DNA of 64,000 nt from Kovacikia minuta CCNUW1 (GTDB lineage: Bacteria; Cyanobacteriota; Cyanobacteriia; Leptolyngbyales; Leptolyngbyaceae): assembly GCF_020091585.1 (NCBI RefSeq), contig NZ_CP083582.1:6148536-6212535 (forward strand), given 5' to 3'. A program made the translations under genes and the position numbers. Within the stretch, counting starts at the first letter, position 1, and every line of letters begins with the position of its first letter. This document shows, piece after piece, positions 9,802 to 20,311 of this stretch. Under the pieces are notes generated by a model that ran no database searches, was not told where the DNA came from, and saw nothing but the letters and a program-made list of their open reading frames with translations.

Positions 9802-12336
9802 TTACCAGCCGACAATAATCTGCCAGAGGAACGAACTCAGCACAATCATGGTTAGATACTGTGGCAGTAAATTCCGAAAAGGTTGGTGGGCAATTTTCTG
9901 GAGCAAAATCACGCTTAGCCAGAAAGAAGCAATAAGCGTTATCGCCTGAAGGAAGGAAATAACCGCGGGATGGGCCACTGCGATCGGAAGATTGGTAGCG
10001 CTAAACCCAAAGGTGGCAAAGGTAACCGGAACAATTCTGCCTGCTTCGGTTAATCCCAGGCGTAAATAATGGGCCAGGTTTGCTCCTAAAACGAGGGGCA
10101 GATAACCGTAGGCGAGTTCCAGAAAAGGTCGGGGTTTGACTGAGGGATTCAGTAGCCCCAGCAGGGGATAGGTGGCAAGTACGATCGCCCCTGGTATTAA
10201 CAACGCGAACAGGGATGCAACGACATGAAACCCAAAATGATCGAGGTGCAGGTTCCAGCCAAATTGCTGTTCAATTTCCGGTAATCGGTGCAAAAACACA
10301 GCCCCAAACAGCAGAAATAACAGGCAGACCTCATAATAGGTGGGAACATGGGTTGTCCATAGCTCGATCGCCGGTGGTCGTAGATTAAACTCTACAGAAC
10401 GATGGGGACAGGCTTTTAGACAGGTCATGCAGAGAACACAATCGCGATTATCTTCCAGTTGGGCAGGGTGGGAGTAAAGGGGACAACCCCCTGTTTCCTG
10501 CCCTTCTCCTTTTTGGGGACCTCCCTTGTAGCATTGATACGTAGTACAGGTTGCCGAGCAAATACCCTGTTGTGCCCGCAATTCCGTCATCGACAGTTTG
10601 GCAAACAGCCCATTCATGCCCCCGATCGGGCACAGGTAACGGCACCAGAAACGGCGTTCAAACAGGAGCGAAAAGATCACCGCTCCAGCGGTAATCAGCA
10701 ACAGTAAACAACCAGAAAGATATGCCGTATCTTCCAGGTGCCAAAGTTCCTCCCAAATCAGAATGAGACTAAACATCCCAAATAGAAACCAGCCACCCAC
10801 TTTTTCCGCCTGCTGGCGGGGCCAAGACTGAAGTTGGCGTGGAAACAACCAGAGGGAAAGCTTTTGTGCTAATTCGCCATAAATCATGAAGGGGCAGACC
10901 GAGCACCAGAGCCTGCCCACAAAGGGAAAAGCAACCAGAATCAGGGGCCACCACCAAGCCCAAAACAGGTTGAGCGCAAAGTTACTGTCTCGGCTCTGAG
11001 GACCAAGCATGAGTACGGCAACCACGATCGCAAAGACGCCCAGCGTAAACCCATAGTTGACACGATCGGGATACCACGGACTTCGCAGAAATTGCCGCAG
11101 TTTGGGGTAATTATTCAAGAGATTGATGCGAAACCGCCTGCCCCTGGTGCTGGCTGACCAGAAAACTTCCTCCGTTAGCTCAGCTGCCCCATTTGCCTGT
11201 AGAATCGCCCGTTCTACCAAGCTTTCCAACTCTGTCAGATTCCCTGGAAAGTCATACCCTTGAAGCCGCCGCAGTGCTTCAGGAGATACTTTGGGCTTTG
11301 GCATCCCCCTGGCGCGGCAAAATAAACTCAAGTAGTACTCGATTTGGGCGGCAATGTCTGCCTTACGAACTCGCAGCGGTGGCACCCGAATGATGTGGCC
11401 CACTAACCCCTTGCGCTCCAGAAGCGGCAACACTTTCTCAGAGGTCAGCACAATTCGTGCATGACACTGACGGGGTGCTGGGGGCGGTTCTCCCTCACGT
11501 CCAACCGGGATATATGTTCCCGTTTCTAGCAGGGTCACCAGTTTTTCCTGAAGTCCGGGTGCCAACTCCTGAATGTTATTGAGCAAGAGGGTTCCCTCAC
11601 CCAACCATTCAATCAATCCTAATTTGCCGCCTGCCCGTCCAAACAGTTCCGCACCACTTGCCTGCAACGTATCACAGTTGATTTTGATCATCGGCTCGTG
11701 GCGAAACTTTGAGCCAAAATGAACCAGGGCTGTGGCATTATCTTTGCCCAGCCCTGGTTCACCAAATACCAGCACAGATTTCCGATCCTGAGAGGCTTTG
11801 CGAATTTCCTGCCGCAACCGCACCGCATAGCGACTGGTGCCAACCACACCTCGTTTGACCTTAGGCACCAGGTAGGGGCGCAGTGCAGTTTGGCGCTCTC
11901 GCTCGTACTCCAGTTGAGCAGATATCTGATCGAGTTCAGTTGCCAACTGGCGCGAGAAAACCTGGTTGATTTCAGCAAACTGCTGCGCGATCGCCAAGAA
12001 CTCGGGACGGGGAATCATCCACAGAGTGCAATCATCAAGCGTGATGACCGTCCGTTCAACAGGTTGATCCAGCAAAAGCTCCTTTAAGTGCAGAATGCTT
12101 CCAGGTAAGAGACTAAAAGCATTCGCCGCCCCAGCTTTACTGGTTTGATAGCTCTCTAAATGCCCAGAGTAGAGAATATAGAGTGCTTCTGGGCGAGTAT
12201 CTTCTAAAACCAGACGCCGATTTCCCTGAATTGTCTCACTCTGAATGGCAGCGGCGATCGCCTCCAGTGCTTCCTCAGATAAGGACTCCAGGCTAGTGTT
12301 TTGCCTTAGCCAGGTAACTCGCTTTGTCTGTTCCAT
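9802..12336 (-). CDS. cNMP-binding, degenerate sigma-54-type AAA+ and polyferredoxin membrane protein
   Basis: Three modules are visible in 844 residues. Residues 1-130 form a Crp-like cyclic-nucleotide-binding fold. Residues about 165-400 resemble the central AAA+ domain of sigma-54 activators: Walker A is FGEPGLGKD, but the Walker B position reads GTLLLNN instead of the usual acidic residues, and no GAFTGA loop is found. From about 430 come membrane helices with NapH/NosR-type cysteine clusters (CSVCPF, CRYLCPIGG, CSATCTTYQC, CVLCMTCLKACP). Cyanobacteria lack sigma-54, so a classical activator role is unlikely. A membrane redox or ligand sensor is more plausible. No DNA-binding C-terminus is seen. 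Confidence 0.8.
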   Translation of the reverse strand: MEQTKRVTWLRQNTSLESLSEEALEAIAAAIQSETIQGNRRLVLEDTRPEALYILYSGHLESYQTSKAGAANAFSLLPGSILHLKELLLDQPVERTVITLDDCTLWMIPRPEFLAIAQQFAEINQVFSRQLATELDQISAQLEYERERQTALRPYLVPKVKRGVVGTSRYAVRLRQEIRKASQDRKSVLVFGEPGLGKDNATALVHFGSKFRHEPMIKINCDTLQASGAELFGRAGGKLGLIEWLGEGTLLLNNIQELAPGLQEKLVTLLETGTYIPVGREGEPPPAPRQCHARIVLTSEKVLPLLERKGLVGHIIRVPPLRVRKADIAAQIEYYLSLFCRARGMPKPKVSPEALRRLQGYDFPGNLTELESLVERAILQANGAAELTEEVFWSASTRGRRFRINLLNNYPKLRQFLRSPWYPDRVNYGFTLGVFAIVVAVLMLGPQSRDSNFALNLFWAWWWPLILVAFPFVGRLWCSVCPFMIYGELAQKLSLWLFPRQLQSWPRQQAEKVGGWFLFGMFSLILIWEELWHLEDTAYLSGCLLLLITAGAVIFSLLFERRFWCRYLCPIGGMNGLFAKLSMTELRAQQGICSATCTTYQCYKGGPQKGEGQETGGCPLYSHPAQLEDNRDCVLCMTCLKACPHRSVEFNLRPPAIELWTTHVPTYYEVCLLFLLFGAVFLHRLPEIEQQFGWNLHLDHFGFHVVASLFALLIPGAIVLATYPLLGLLNPSVKPRPFLELAYGYLPLVLGANLAHYLRLGLTEAGRIVPVTFATFGFSATNLPIAVAHPAVISFLQAITLIASFWLSVILLQKIAHQPFRNLLPQYLTMIVLSSFLWQIIVGW

Positions 12337-12421
12337 TTTGCCAAGCCACCTATAGGCCGGGTAGGTTTAGCCCTCCGGTCAGTTCTTCCATCTTCTCCCG
12401 CATCGTAGCAGTTGACTTGTT

Positions 12422-12694
12422 TTAAGCATCTTTCATTGCGGCTGTAACCAGGTCAGAGACGACCTCTGCACCCTCGCCCAGGACATCCGGTGAAACGGTA
12501 ACTCGGATTGGCTCCTGGTTGCCGCTAAGCGTGACCTTGACCAGCCCACCACCGGACTCACCTTCTATTTCCATCTGTTCGAGTTCTTCCTGGAGCCGTT
12601 TAGCTCCTTCTTGAACCTGCTGGGCTTTCTTAAAGGCTTCTGTCAGCTCTTTCATCTTGCCCAGGCCAAAGCCAAATCCCTGTCCTTGTGACAT
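12422..12694 (-). CDS. YbaB/EbfC family nucleoid-associated protein
   Basis: The 90-residue protein has the family core [18 protein letters not shown], followed by a strand-rich half with [12 protein letters not shown]. The family forms dimers with a tweezer-like shape and binds DNA; its role in cyanobacteria is mostly inferred. I choose the ATG at 12694, where the GQGFGFGLG start typical of the cyanobacterial forms begins, over a TTG 33 bases upstream. It lies between murB and the AAA+/polyferredoxin gene on the same strand. Confidence 0.88.
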   Translation of the reverse strand: MSQGQGFGFGLGKMKELTEAFKKAQQVQEGAKRLQEELEQMEIEGESGGGLVKVTLSGNQEPIRVTVSPDVLGEGAEVVSDLVTAAMKDA

Positions 12695-12935
12695 AGCGTG
12701 TAACGGATTATGAATTGGTGTAAACAATCGACTGATTCATTATGACATCGCTGCTTCCAGCAGGGTCATTTTTCCCAAAATCAACGGCAAATTAACAGGT
12801 GGTAGGTTTCAGTTATCCGGTGTGGGAGGAAAAGAATGGGAAAGATCTAAGCCTTCAATAGAAAAGCTCAATTCCCGTTGCCTTTATCCTTATCTTCTTG
12901 CCTGTCTCCTTCCACCTACCATCTGCCACCTGCCC

Positions 12936-13937
12936 CTATGCCATCTGAAACTCTCCCAAAATTTTAACTTCTGGTTCCAGTTGCAGCGACCAGCGTTTTT
13001 CTACCTGTTGTTGGGCATAACGGATCAATTGGAAAATGTCGGTTGCTGTAGCACTGCCACAGTTAAGAATAAAATTAGCGTGCCGTTCAGCAATCCGGGC
13101 CCCACCGATTTGGTGCCCCTTTAATCCAGCTTGTTCAATCAGCCAGCCAGCTTTGTATTCCCTGGGATTGCGGAAGACACTACCACAACTGGGCATGTGG
13201 TAAGGCTGGGTTGTGCGCCGGTGATTTAAGTGGTCAGACGTTGCCGCCGTAACCGCTGCGGGATCTGCACCAGGTTGAAGCTGGAAGGTTGCTTGGGTAA
13301 CCAACCAATCTTTTCCTTGCAAAATTGAGGTGCGGTAGCGGTAATGCAGATCTTGAGGAGTCAAAATCTGCGTGGTGCCGTCGGGTAGCAAAATTTGAGC
13401 ACTCACCAAACAATCAGCAATGCAGCCGCCATGCGCACCTGCATTCATCACCACAGCACCACCAATGGTGCCAGGAATACCAACCGCCCATTCCAACCCT
13501 TGCCAACCTCGCTCGGCTGCCTGCCAGGCCAATCGGGGAATTGGGTCTCCTGCCCCAACAGTAACCTGTCCTGTTTCAGGGTCAAAGTGTGTCTGGCGGA
13601 GGCGTCGGGTGCCGATGACCAGACCGGGTAACCCACGATCGCTGATCAGCAAGTTAGACCCAGCTCCCAACAAAGTTACCAACAAACCTTGAGCAGATGC
13701 CCATTTAAAGCAAGCTTGCAGTTCATCCAGGTGCTTGGGTGCCGCATACCACTCAGCAGGTCCGCCCACTCGAAATGACGTGAGGGTTGCCAGAGGCACC
13801 TGAGGTTTGATGGTGCAATCCGTTTCAGGGATTCGGATTGGCTGGGCTGGATTGGGGTGGGCGAATTTAAACAAGTCGAAATTCGATCGGGCGCTCCCGA
13901 AGGTAGTTAATTTAGGAGGGTCGTATGAGAGAGTCAT
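12936..13937 (-). CDS. murB: UDP-N-acetylenolpyruvoylglucosamine reductase
   Basis: The FAD-binding oxidoreductase reduces UDP-GlcNAc-enolpyruvate to UDP-MurNAc with NADPH in peptidoglycan synthesis. Marks are [11 protein letters not shown] near residue 52, the FAD pyrophosphate loop [12 protein letters not shown], the SCGSVFRNP catalytic region and the C-terminal LEPEVKILG with the conserved Glu. About 333 residues; I prefer the ATG at 13937 to a TTG two codons earlier. It directly follows murC, so this is a murC-murB pair, probably cotranscribed with a gap of about 110 bases. Confidence 0.95.
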   Translation of the reverse strand: MTLSYDPPKLTTFGSARSNFDLFKFAHPNPAQPIRIPETDCTIKPQVPLATLTSFRVGGPAEWYAAPKHLDELQACFKWASAQGLLVTLLGAGSNLLISDRGLPGLVIGTRRLRQTHFDPETGQVTVGAGDPIPRLAWQAAERGWQGLEWAVGIPGTIGGAVVMNAGAHGGCIADCLVSAQILLPDGTTQILTPQDLHYRYRTSILQGKDWLVTQATFQLQPGADPAAVTAATSDHLNHRRTTQPYHMPSCGSVFRNPREYKAGWLIEQAGLKGHQIGGARIAERHANFILNCGSATATDIFQLIRYAQQQVEKRWSLQLEPEVKILGEFQMA

Positions 13938-14048
13938 GGCCAAAAAAAGATTGCTGTAGCCCGTAAAACCAGAAACTGCTGACAGGTTCTATCCCTTTCG
14001 ATCCGTTAGATCCGTTAGATCTCCGTTGATCGTTATTCGTACATCAGA

Positions 14049-15611
14049 TCAGGCGTAGTTGCACAATTCCTGAGATGCGCCCTGTTCAACTTGTTGCTGA
14101 AAAACCATGACCTCTGGAATCAGTTGATTTAGGTTTCCGGCTCCCAGAAAAAGCGCGATATCTCCGGGTCTCAGCAATTCCGCTAGAGATTGACTGATTG
14201 CCGGGTGGGTGGGCTGGTAGTGCACCTTGGGATGATGGGCAGCAATCTGGTCGGCGACTTGTTGACCGCTAATGCCCGGGTTAGTTTCGCCAGCACTATA
14301 AATATCGCTGACGATGACAATATCTGCATCCCCAAAAGAGGTAGCAAATTCAGATAAAAACGTCAGGGTACGACTGTACCGATGGGGTTGAAATATTGCA
14401 ACAACCCGTCGCCGGAGAGGATTCCGCCATGCTTTTGTTTGGAGTCGGGCTGCTGCCAGGGTTGCCCGGATTTCACTGGGATGGTGGGCGTAGTCGTCTA
14501 CAAACAAAATTCCGTTATATTCACCGCGCCGTTCAAAGCGCCGTCGTGCCCCTTCAAAAGCTGCGATCGCCCGGGCAATGGTGGCAAAGCCTAGCTTCAA
14601 CAACCGCCCCACAGCAACGGCAGCCAGGGCATTACTGAGATTATGCTGACCAAGAAGCCCAACATCCAGGCGTCCCAGAATGACGCCGCGTTCCCACACC
14701 CGCGCCGTAGTTCCATCTGCTCGATAAGTAATACAATCTACCGTGTAGTCTGCCCCAGAGTTACTATCCAGGCTATAGCTGATGGTAGGTTTGAGCGCAT
14801 CCCGTACACTGGCGCAGTCGATGCAGCCGATCAGGGTCTGGGAGCGATCTGCAAAGGTTTTGAAAATCTCGATTACCTCATCCAGATTATGGTAGTGGTC
14901 TGGATGATCTAACTCAATATTAGTGACAATCCCAATCTGAGGTGCCAGCTTGACCAGGGAACCGTCTGACTCATCTGCCTCGGCAACCAGATAGGAACCC
15001 TCGCCAAGACGGGCGTTTCCTCCCCAGGCATTAACTTCGCCACCAACGACAATGGTTGGATCAAGCCCTGCCTCTAAAAGTAAGTAGCCAATCAAGCTGC
15101 TGGTCGTGGTTTTACCGTGAGTTCCAGCGACAGCAATGCTCTGATAATTCTGAATCAGCCCTGCCAGCACATCAGAACGATGAAAGATCGGACATCCTAA
15201 TTTTCTGGCAGCTAAATATTCAGCGTTTTCGGGATGAATTGCAGTAGAACAAATGACTTGAGGCAGATGAGAAACCCGCTGCTTCTGATGTTGATTTTCA
15301 TCAGATGGTTGCGGACTGAAAATTTCCGGGTCTATTCTCAAGTCTAAAGCAGCCCCGGAACTTGCTATTTCCAGCGCTTCACAACAGGGATCGATGGCTG
15401 ATTGAAAAAACTCCAGATTGCCAGGGTCCTGGTTCAAAAAAATGTGGACGCCTTGTTCCTGCAACCGTTTCGTAATATGACCAAGACGAAGATCCGACCC
15501 CGATACCGGCAGGTTACGTTTTGCCAAAACATAAGCCAGGGCTGACATCCCAATTCCACCAACTCCAATGAAATGGAATGGTCTGCCGCCAAAATCGACA
15601 GAGTTCACCAT
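14049..15611 (-). CDS. murC: UDP-N-acetylmuramate--L-alanine ligase
   Basis: A Mur ligase of 520 residues that adds L-Ala to UDP-MurNAc using ATP. Residues 10-30 hold the nucleotide-binding start FIGVGGIGMSALA. The ATP loop is AGTHGKTTTSS (about residue 160), and the central domain carries AEADESDGS and the ELDHPDHY segment. Residues about 85-110 (QPSDENQHQKQR region) look like a small low-complexity insertion in the N-terminal domain. The gene is divergent from nadD and heads the murC-murB pair. Confidence 0.95.
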   Translation of the reverse strand: MVNSVDFGGRPFHFIGVGGIGMSALAYVLAKRNLPVSGSDLRLGHITKRLQEQGVHIFLNQDPGNLEFFQSAIDPCCEALEIASSGAALDLRIDPEIFSPQPSDENQHQKQRVSHLPQVICSTAIHPENAEYLAARKLGCPIFHRSDVLAGLIQNYQSIAVAGTHGKTTTSSLIGYLLLEAGLDPTIVVGGEVNAWGGNARLGEGSYLVAEADESDGSLVKLAPQIGIVTNIELDHPDHYHNLDEVIEIFKTFADRSQTLIGCIDCASVRDALKPTISYSLDSNSGADYTVDCITYRADGTTARVWERGVILGRLDVGLLGQHNLSNALAAVAVGRLLKLGFATIARAIAAFEGARRRFERRGEYNGILFVDDYAHHPSEIRATLAAARLQTKAWRNPLRRRVVAIFQPHRYSRTLTFLSEFATSFGDADIVIVSDIYSAGETNPGISGQQVADQIAAHHPKVHYQPTHPAISQSLAELLRPGDIALFLGAGNLNQLIPEVMVFQQQVEQGASQELCNYA

Positions 15612-15964
15612 TTTAGCTCCTTACACACCACACCACAGCAATATCTCGCGTTATCATATCAAGGTTTACCTTTCCGGGATATAGCCCTCCGAGATAATTT
15701 GCCGAAACTACTGAGAGGTCTGCCCCGAACTCTATTAAGTGAATGGATCTAGTTATAGATCCTGAAAGTTATATCACTCCTTACAGTTTTTTCTGCTGTT
15801 CTCAGTTTTTTTCTCACGGATTTTGACATATTTTTAGCAATTTCGTTAGCAGAGAGTAGATTCAGTGCCCCTCCCTAGACTTCCCGATTCGCGTCTGTAG
15901 AATACATAAAAGTTTGCTATGAATTTGTCTTGGTTTAGACCATCGTTTTTAAGATGTCAAATCC
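15612..15964. promoter_or_regulatory. Divergent intergenic region between murC and nadD
   Basis: About 350 AT-rich bases separate the two divergent starts and must hold both promoters. A run TATAGATCCTGAAAGTTATA (about 15755) is partly self-complementary. I see no clear operator and no small gene. Confidence 0.4.
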
Positions 15965-16720
15965 GTGCAAAATGTCGCCATTTTGGGGGGTACGTTCAAT
16001 CCCATTCATTGGGGTCACTTACTACTGGCTGAGACAGCCCTTGACCAGTTTGGTCTTGATCGGGTGATTTGGGTTCCTACCTGCAACCCACCCCACAAAG
16101 ATCGGGATTTGTTAATGTTTAGCCATCGGCTAGAAATGGTGCGGCGGGCGATCGCTGACCATTCTGCCTTTACAGTTTCAGATATCGATGCCCATCGGTG
16201 CGGGGTTTCCTACGCAATCACTACTCTCACCGATTTGCAAGCCTTCTACCCTAACACGAACTGGTTTTGGATTATTGGCATCGATGCCTTTCAAACGCTT
16301 CCCAAATGGCGCGAAAGTGAAGCATTGATGGCGCAGTGTACATGGCTGGTTGCACCCCGGAGGATGAGCAATGGGGAGCGGCAGGCAGCGGGCAGCGGGC
16401 AGCGGGCTGAAGGGGACAGGCGGAGTCAGGAGTCAGAATTAACTCAAAACTTAAAACTTAAAACTCAAAATTTGTCCTCAGTCCCTGGTCCTCAGTCCTC
16501 AGCCCTTAGTCCTCAGTCCTTAAATTCAATTCAAAATTTCCCCTCCCCCCTTACCTCTTACCCGTCACCGCTGCCTCGCTGGCATCGGTTAAATATGCCG
16601 GAAATAGGGATTTCTTCCAGTTTGATTCGTCAGGCTTGTCGGGATGGCCATTCGATTCGCTACCTTGTACCGGAGGCAGTCAGACTTTATATATTGGAAT
16701 TTAAACTGTACGGGAAATGA
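15965..16720 (+). CDS. nadD: Nicotinate-nucleotide adenylyltransferase with repeat-derived insertion
   Basis: GTG start at 15965. The protein begins NVAILGGTFNPIHWGHLL, the nucleotidyltransferase signature, and ends with EIGISSSLIRQACRDGHSIRYLVPEAV, the ISSTxIR motif. It joins ATP and NaMN to deaminoNAD. At 251 residues it is about 55 longer than usual. The excess (about residues 137-210) is translated from intergenic-type repeats: GGCAGCGGGCAGCGGG, AACTTAAAACTTAAAACTC and CAGTCCTCAGTCC. It stays in frame without a stop, between the catalytic core and the C-terminal helices. Confidence 0.9.
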   Translation: MQNVAILGGTFNPIHWGHLLLAETALDQFGLDRVIWVPTCNPPHKDRDLLMFSHRLEMVRRAIADHSAFTVSDIDAHRCGVSYAITTLTDLQAFYPNTNWFWIIGIDAFQTLPKWRESEALMAQCTWLVAPRRMSNGERQAAGSGQRAEGDRRSQESELTQNLKLKTQNLSSVPGPQSSALSPQSLNSIQNFPSPLTSYPSPLPRWHRLNMPEIGISSSLIRQACRDGHSIRYLVPEAVRLYILEFKLYGK

Positions 16721-16936
16721 GTTAAAATACCTAGTCAAAGGCTTTAGTGATTTTGGGAATCGGGGGCAAGCTCGCCTTTAGAATTGTTGGGGATCATTCT
16801 TTGATAGTGCTGAAACATCGATTCTAAGCCGTTTCTGCCAATAGGGACGGAGATGGGAGCGATTGCGATCGGTTCCACAGAGTCTTATGATCGTTTTGAC
16901 TACCAGGTAGCTTTAGTAAATAGAGGGCAAGACGCA

Positions 16937-17950
16937 GTGATTAGAGTAGCAATTAACGGGTTTGGTCGGATTGGACGCAACTTTACACGGTGCTGGCTAA
17001 CCAGGGAAAACAGCCAATTTCAAATCGTTGCAATTAACGATACGTCCGATCCCAAAACAAACGCCCATCTGCTGAAATACGACTCCATGATTGGCAGAGC
17101 AAATGCTGACATTAGCGCTGATGAGAATACGATTACAGTCAATGGCAACACCATCAAATGCACATCTGATCGTAATCCGGAAAACTTGCCCTGGAAAGAC
17201 TGGGATATTGATCTGATTATTGAATCGACTGGTGTTTTTGTTAGTAAGGAAGGAGCATCAAAGCATATTAAGGCAGGTGCTAAAAAAGTATTGATTACTG
17301 CCCCCGGCAAAGGAGATGATGGCACCTTTGTGGTTGGAGTGAATCATCAGGATTACGATCACAACAAGCATAATGTGATCAGCAACGCGAGCTGCACCAC
17401 GAATTGTCTTGCCCCGATCGCCAAAGTTATCCACGAAAATTTTGGCATTATTAAGGGCACCATGACCACCACCCACAGCTACACGGGTGATCAACGGTTA
17501 CTAGACGCTAGCCATCGGGATTTGCGCCGGGCACGGGCAGCAGCCATGAATATTGTGCCCACCTCCACCGGGGCTGCAAAGGCAGTCGCATTAGTGTTGC
17601 CCGAATTGGCTGGCAAACTGAACGGAATCGCCCTGCGCGTACCAACTCCCAACGTCTCCGTGGTTGATCTCGTTGTTCAGGTTGAAAAGTCTACGATCGC
17701 TGAACAGGTGAATGACGTACTCAAATCTGCCGCAGAAGGTTCTATGAAGGGGATTCTGAAGTACTGCGATTTGCCCCTTGTTTCGAGCGACCACGCAGGC
17801 ACCGACGAATCCTCGATCGTTGATTCTGCCCTGACAATGGTGATGGGTGGCGACCTGGTGAAGGTAGTCGCCTGGTACGACAACGAGTGGGGCTATAGTC
17901 AGCGGGTTGTAGACCTGGCTGAAGTTGTTGCTCAAAAGTGGGCTGCTTAA
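16937..17950 (+). CDS. gap2: NAD(P)-dependent glyceraldehyde-3-phosphate dehydrogenase, Gap2 type
   Basis: Reading from the GTG at 16937 gives a 337-residue protein beginning [15 protein letters not shown], the normal Gap2 length and start. An upstream in-frame ATG at 16853 would add 28 unconserved residues and is probably leader. The catalytic Cys lies in [12 protein letters not shown] and the C-terminal signature in [13 protein letters not shown]. Gap2 works in the Calvin cycle and gluconeogenesis with NADP or NAD. A strong terminator follows at 17992. Confidence 0.95.
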   Translation: MIRVAINGFGRIGRNFTRCWLTRENSQFQIVAINDTSDPKTNAHLLKYDSMIGRANADISADENTITVNGNTIKCTSDRNPENLPWKDWDIDLIIESTGVFVSKEGASKHIKAGAKKVLITAPGKGDDGTFVVGVNHQDYDHNKHNVISNASCTTNCLAPIAKVIHENFGIIKGTMTTTHSYTGDQRLLDASHRDLRRARAAAMNIVPTSTGAAKAVALVLPELAGKLNGIALRVPTPNVSVVDLVVQVEKSTIAEQVNDVLKSAAEGSMKGILKYCDLPLVSSDHAGTDESSIVDSALTMVMGGDLVKVVAWYDNEWGYSQRVVDLAEVVAQKWAA

Positions 17951-17991
17951 CGCAATAGCCCGTTAGGCAAGCGCCAAGTCTTGCTCGATTA

Positions 17992-18042
17992 AGACAGAGG
18001 GCAAGAGGAAATCAGAACTTCCTCTTGCCCTTTGTCTGTTAT
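17992..18042 (+). terminator. Intrinsic terminator after gap2
   Basis: AGACAGAGGGCAAGAGGAA and TTCCTCTTGCCCTTTGTCT pair into a long stem (arms about 17992-18010 and 18019-18037) with an 8-base loop, followed by a T-rich tail. Confidence 0.85.
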
Positions 18043-18159
18043 TTGGTAGTCCTATTGATCAGAAATTGATGAGAGGGTGAGGGAGTGGGCATTCCTTACT
18101 CTCCCACCCTCTCACCATGCTAAAAAAACTCCCCCCCTTGCTAGAGCATCGGTACAGTA

Positions 18160-18240
18160 TTTCGAGAAACCGGGTTTCTGGTGAGGATATTCAACGAAAA
18201 TTGAGCATCTACAGAAGCAACCCGGTTTCTATACCGGCTT
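18160..18240. repeat. Interspersed AGAAACCGGGTTTCT-type repeat
   Basis: GAGAAACCGGGTTTCTGG and CAACCCGGTTTCTATACC lie about 60 bases apart and are related to a second pair at 25960-26030. Repeats of this type are scattered in cyanobacterial intergenic DNA. They could form hairpins. Confidence 0.7.
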
Positions 18241-18294
18241 TCTAGCAGCAAAGGAGAGGGGAGCCAACTTAAACAAAGCAAGTACCCGGAGAAA

Positions 18295-18954
18295 TTACAT
18301 ATCGGGTGGAATGATGACTTTATCAATCACATGAATTACACCATTAGTAGCTTTGATGTCGGGTGAAGTTACCTTGGCATCGTTTACCGTAACATCGCTA
18401 CCAGAGACCTGCACCTTTACAGAGCTTCCTTCAACGGTTTTAACCTGACCGGATTTGAGCGTACCTGAATCGACAGCACCTGCCACGACATGGTAAGTCA
18501 AAACCTTCTTGAGGACCTCTTTGTTTTCAGGCTTCAACAGCATTTCGACCGTGCCTTTGGGCAGGGCAGCAAATGCAGCATCCGTAGGCGCAAATACAGT
18601 ATAGGGACCTTTGCCAGAAAGTTCTTCTGTCAGCCCTGCTGCTTTCACCGCTTCTACCAGGGTCTTGAAAGAACCACTTGAAGACGCGACATCTACAATG
18701 TTGCCTGAAGATGCACTAGCGTCGGGTGAGGTTGGTGCTTCAGAGGATGGTGTTACTGATGGCTCAGTGTTAGTTGGGGAGGTTGTGCTGGGACTCGCAT
18801 CGGTTGACGGAGTAACTACCGGGGTATCGGCTGACGGAGGAGATACTGGTTTAGCATCCGTGGTTGTCGGCTTGGCGGGAGTCGAAGTTTGACGACCACC
18901 ACCTGCTACAGCAGGCAAGCTGAGCAGAATAGTGGCAGCGGCGATCGCCGTCAA
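18295..18954 (-). CDS. Secreted fasciclin (FAS1) domain protein, start probably frameshifted
   Basis: Residues about 85-219 form a FAS1 domain: [36 protein letters not shown] and [11 protein letters not shown], ending [14 protein letters not shown]. Before it is a Thr/Pro/Ser-rich linker and a hydrophobic signal ([11 protein letters not shown]). FAS1 proteins mediate adhesion or surface interactions. The frame starts only at a TTG (18954). An ATG at 19000 with a good Shine-Dalgarno site (GGAG, 10 bases upstream) would give a normal signal peptide if one base near 18983 were absent. The start is therefore doubtful, not the domain. Confidence 0.85.
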   Translation of the reverse strand: MTAIAAATILLSLPAVAGGGRQTSTPAKPTTTDAKPVSPPSADTPVVTPSTDASPSTTSPTNTEPSVTPSSEAPTSPDASASSGNIVDVASSSGSFKTLVEAVKAAGLTEELSGKGPYTVFAPTDAAFAALPKGTVEMLLKPENKEVLKKVLTYHVVAGAVDSGTLKSGQVKTVEGSSVKVQVSGSDVTVNDAKVTSPDIKATNGVIHVIDKVIIPPDM

Positions 18955-19189
18955 ACTTGCGAGTTTGTTCGCTGAGTGCTTAAACGTTTGCGAGGTTCAT
19001 TATGTACCAACTCCATTGAAACTGTAAAGTTCCGTACAAGATTATTTCGATTTTGTAAAGCTTCAATGAACCTAAGGGCATAGATTTTGGAACCAATTTG
19101 GAATTTAAAACCTTCCCAAGGGTAGATTTCTAGTGAGGACAATTATTTAGGCGCAAACGATAGCGATTGAGGGGTAGGGAACAATAAGG

Positions 19190-19454
19190 ACAGAGGGCTA
19201 AAGGGCTAAGAAAATAGCAAAGACCCTCAACAGGTTGTTGAAGGTCTTGAGAGCTAATTTATAAACAAAGGTTAAGCCGTCATCCGCTTTACCATCAAGC
19301 GAATCAAAGAACCGTAAATCATGGCTGCACTCACCTCTGGATACAATTCGTAATCCTTACTCAACCGTCGAAACCGCTTGAACCAGCCAAAGGCGCGCTC
19401 AACAATCCATCGCTTCGGCAAGCGTTCGAAGGTTTTCGAAGTTCGCTCAATCAC
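19190..19454 (-). pseudogene. IS5-family transposase, C-terminal fragment
   Basis: The 60-codon frame at 19272-19454 matches the transposase C-terminus of IS5-type elements (RWIVERAFGWFKRFRRLSKD, then a SLIRLMVKR end). The N-terminal catalytic part is missing. The AT-rich stretch to about 19190, with GGGCTAAAGGGCTAAG, looks like the element's end. This is a decayed remnant. Confidence 0.8.
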
Positions 19455-19603
19455 CTCAACTTCAACCTGGTCATCACAAACTTATTGTAGGTAGACGACT
19501 CATTGCAAGTGACTTAGACTCAACAAAAATTAGGCAAGCATGGCAACCCTCACCCTTGGCTGAGGCGTCGCAATCTGCCCCCCAACACCCGACCCCTGAT
19601 TCC

Positions 19604-20102
19604 CTACTCAATCCACTCCCACCGCTCGAACGTCGCCGCCTGACCACAACACTGGTTTTGCTCATCCAGGACATCCCAAATCACCACATCCTGAATCCAA
19701 AATCGTTTGCCAGTGCTGGAGATCCGAATTCCCCGATAGTCATCGATATATCCTTTTGTTCTGGCTTGCTCTAGTAGGCGGGCACGTTCCTGGCGTTCGA
19801 CGGGTTCAGCGGTACAACGAGAGGGAGTTTGGGTAAATTGCTCCCAATCCATTTGCCACAGTTCCAGGGCTTGCCGATTGCCATAGTTCAGGATCGGATC
19901 GGCTTGAGTCCCGTGGGATACCACCACAAAGGGCGCGTTCAAACAATTTTTGAGCAGTTGCTGTGGAAGTAGTTTCTGGTTCCAGCAGCGATCGCCCCGT
20001 CCAGTGCAAAAAACTCTTCAGCAACCGTTGACTATGCTTCAAAATACTCGCTTGCTGCCAGGGAAAAGCGTCCGAAAACGAATATTGCTGCTTTAGATCC
20101 AT
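19604..20102 (-). pseudogene. MEKHLA-domain protein, split by one extra base
   Basis: The N-terminal frame (ATG at 20102; ILKHSQRLLKSFLHWTGR) and the C-terminal frame (APFVVVSHGTQADPILNYGN ... GYIDDYRGIRISS ... IWDVLDEQNQCCGQAATFE) are parts of one MEKHLA-domain protein, a PAS-like family in plants and cyanobacteria. They join if one base in the TTGTTTGAAC stretch near 19943 is removed. The restored product would be about 165 residues. Either a true pseudogene or a sequence error. Confidence 0.8.
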
Positions 20103-20311
20103 AAAGTTGCACAGTAATGTCGTGTTTGAGCGGACAGATTTTAGGGTTTAGCCCCAGAAAAAGGCTAATCGCCAATGGCTAATCGCTATTCCAGGCAATG
20201 GAAGGAAGACTACAAGCCCATAGTCTATCTTCTAGCGGATGAATCTCCCTGCAAAAAGATGAAGATTATGATAGAAAGGTTAAAGTTTCTTCATTAAATT
20301 TCTTCATACTT

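Noticed and set aside
16853-16936. Upstream ATG as the start of gap2
   Set aside because: The 28 added residues are not conserved; the GTG at 16937 gives the normal 337-residue enzyme.
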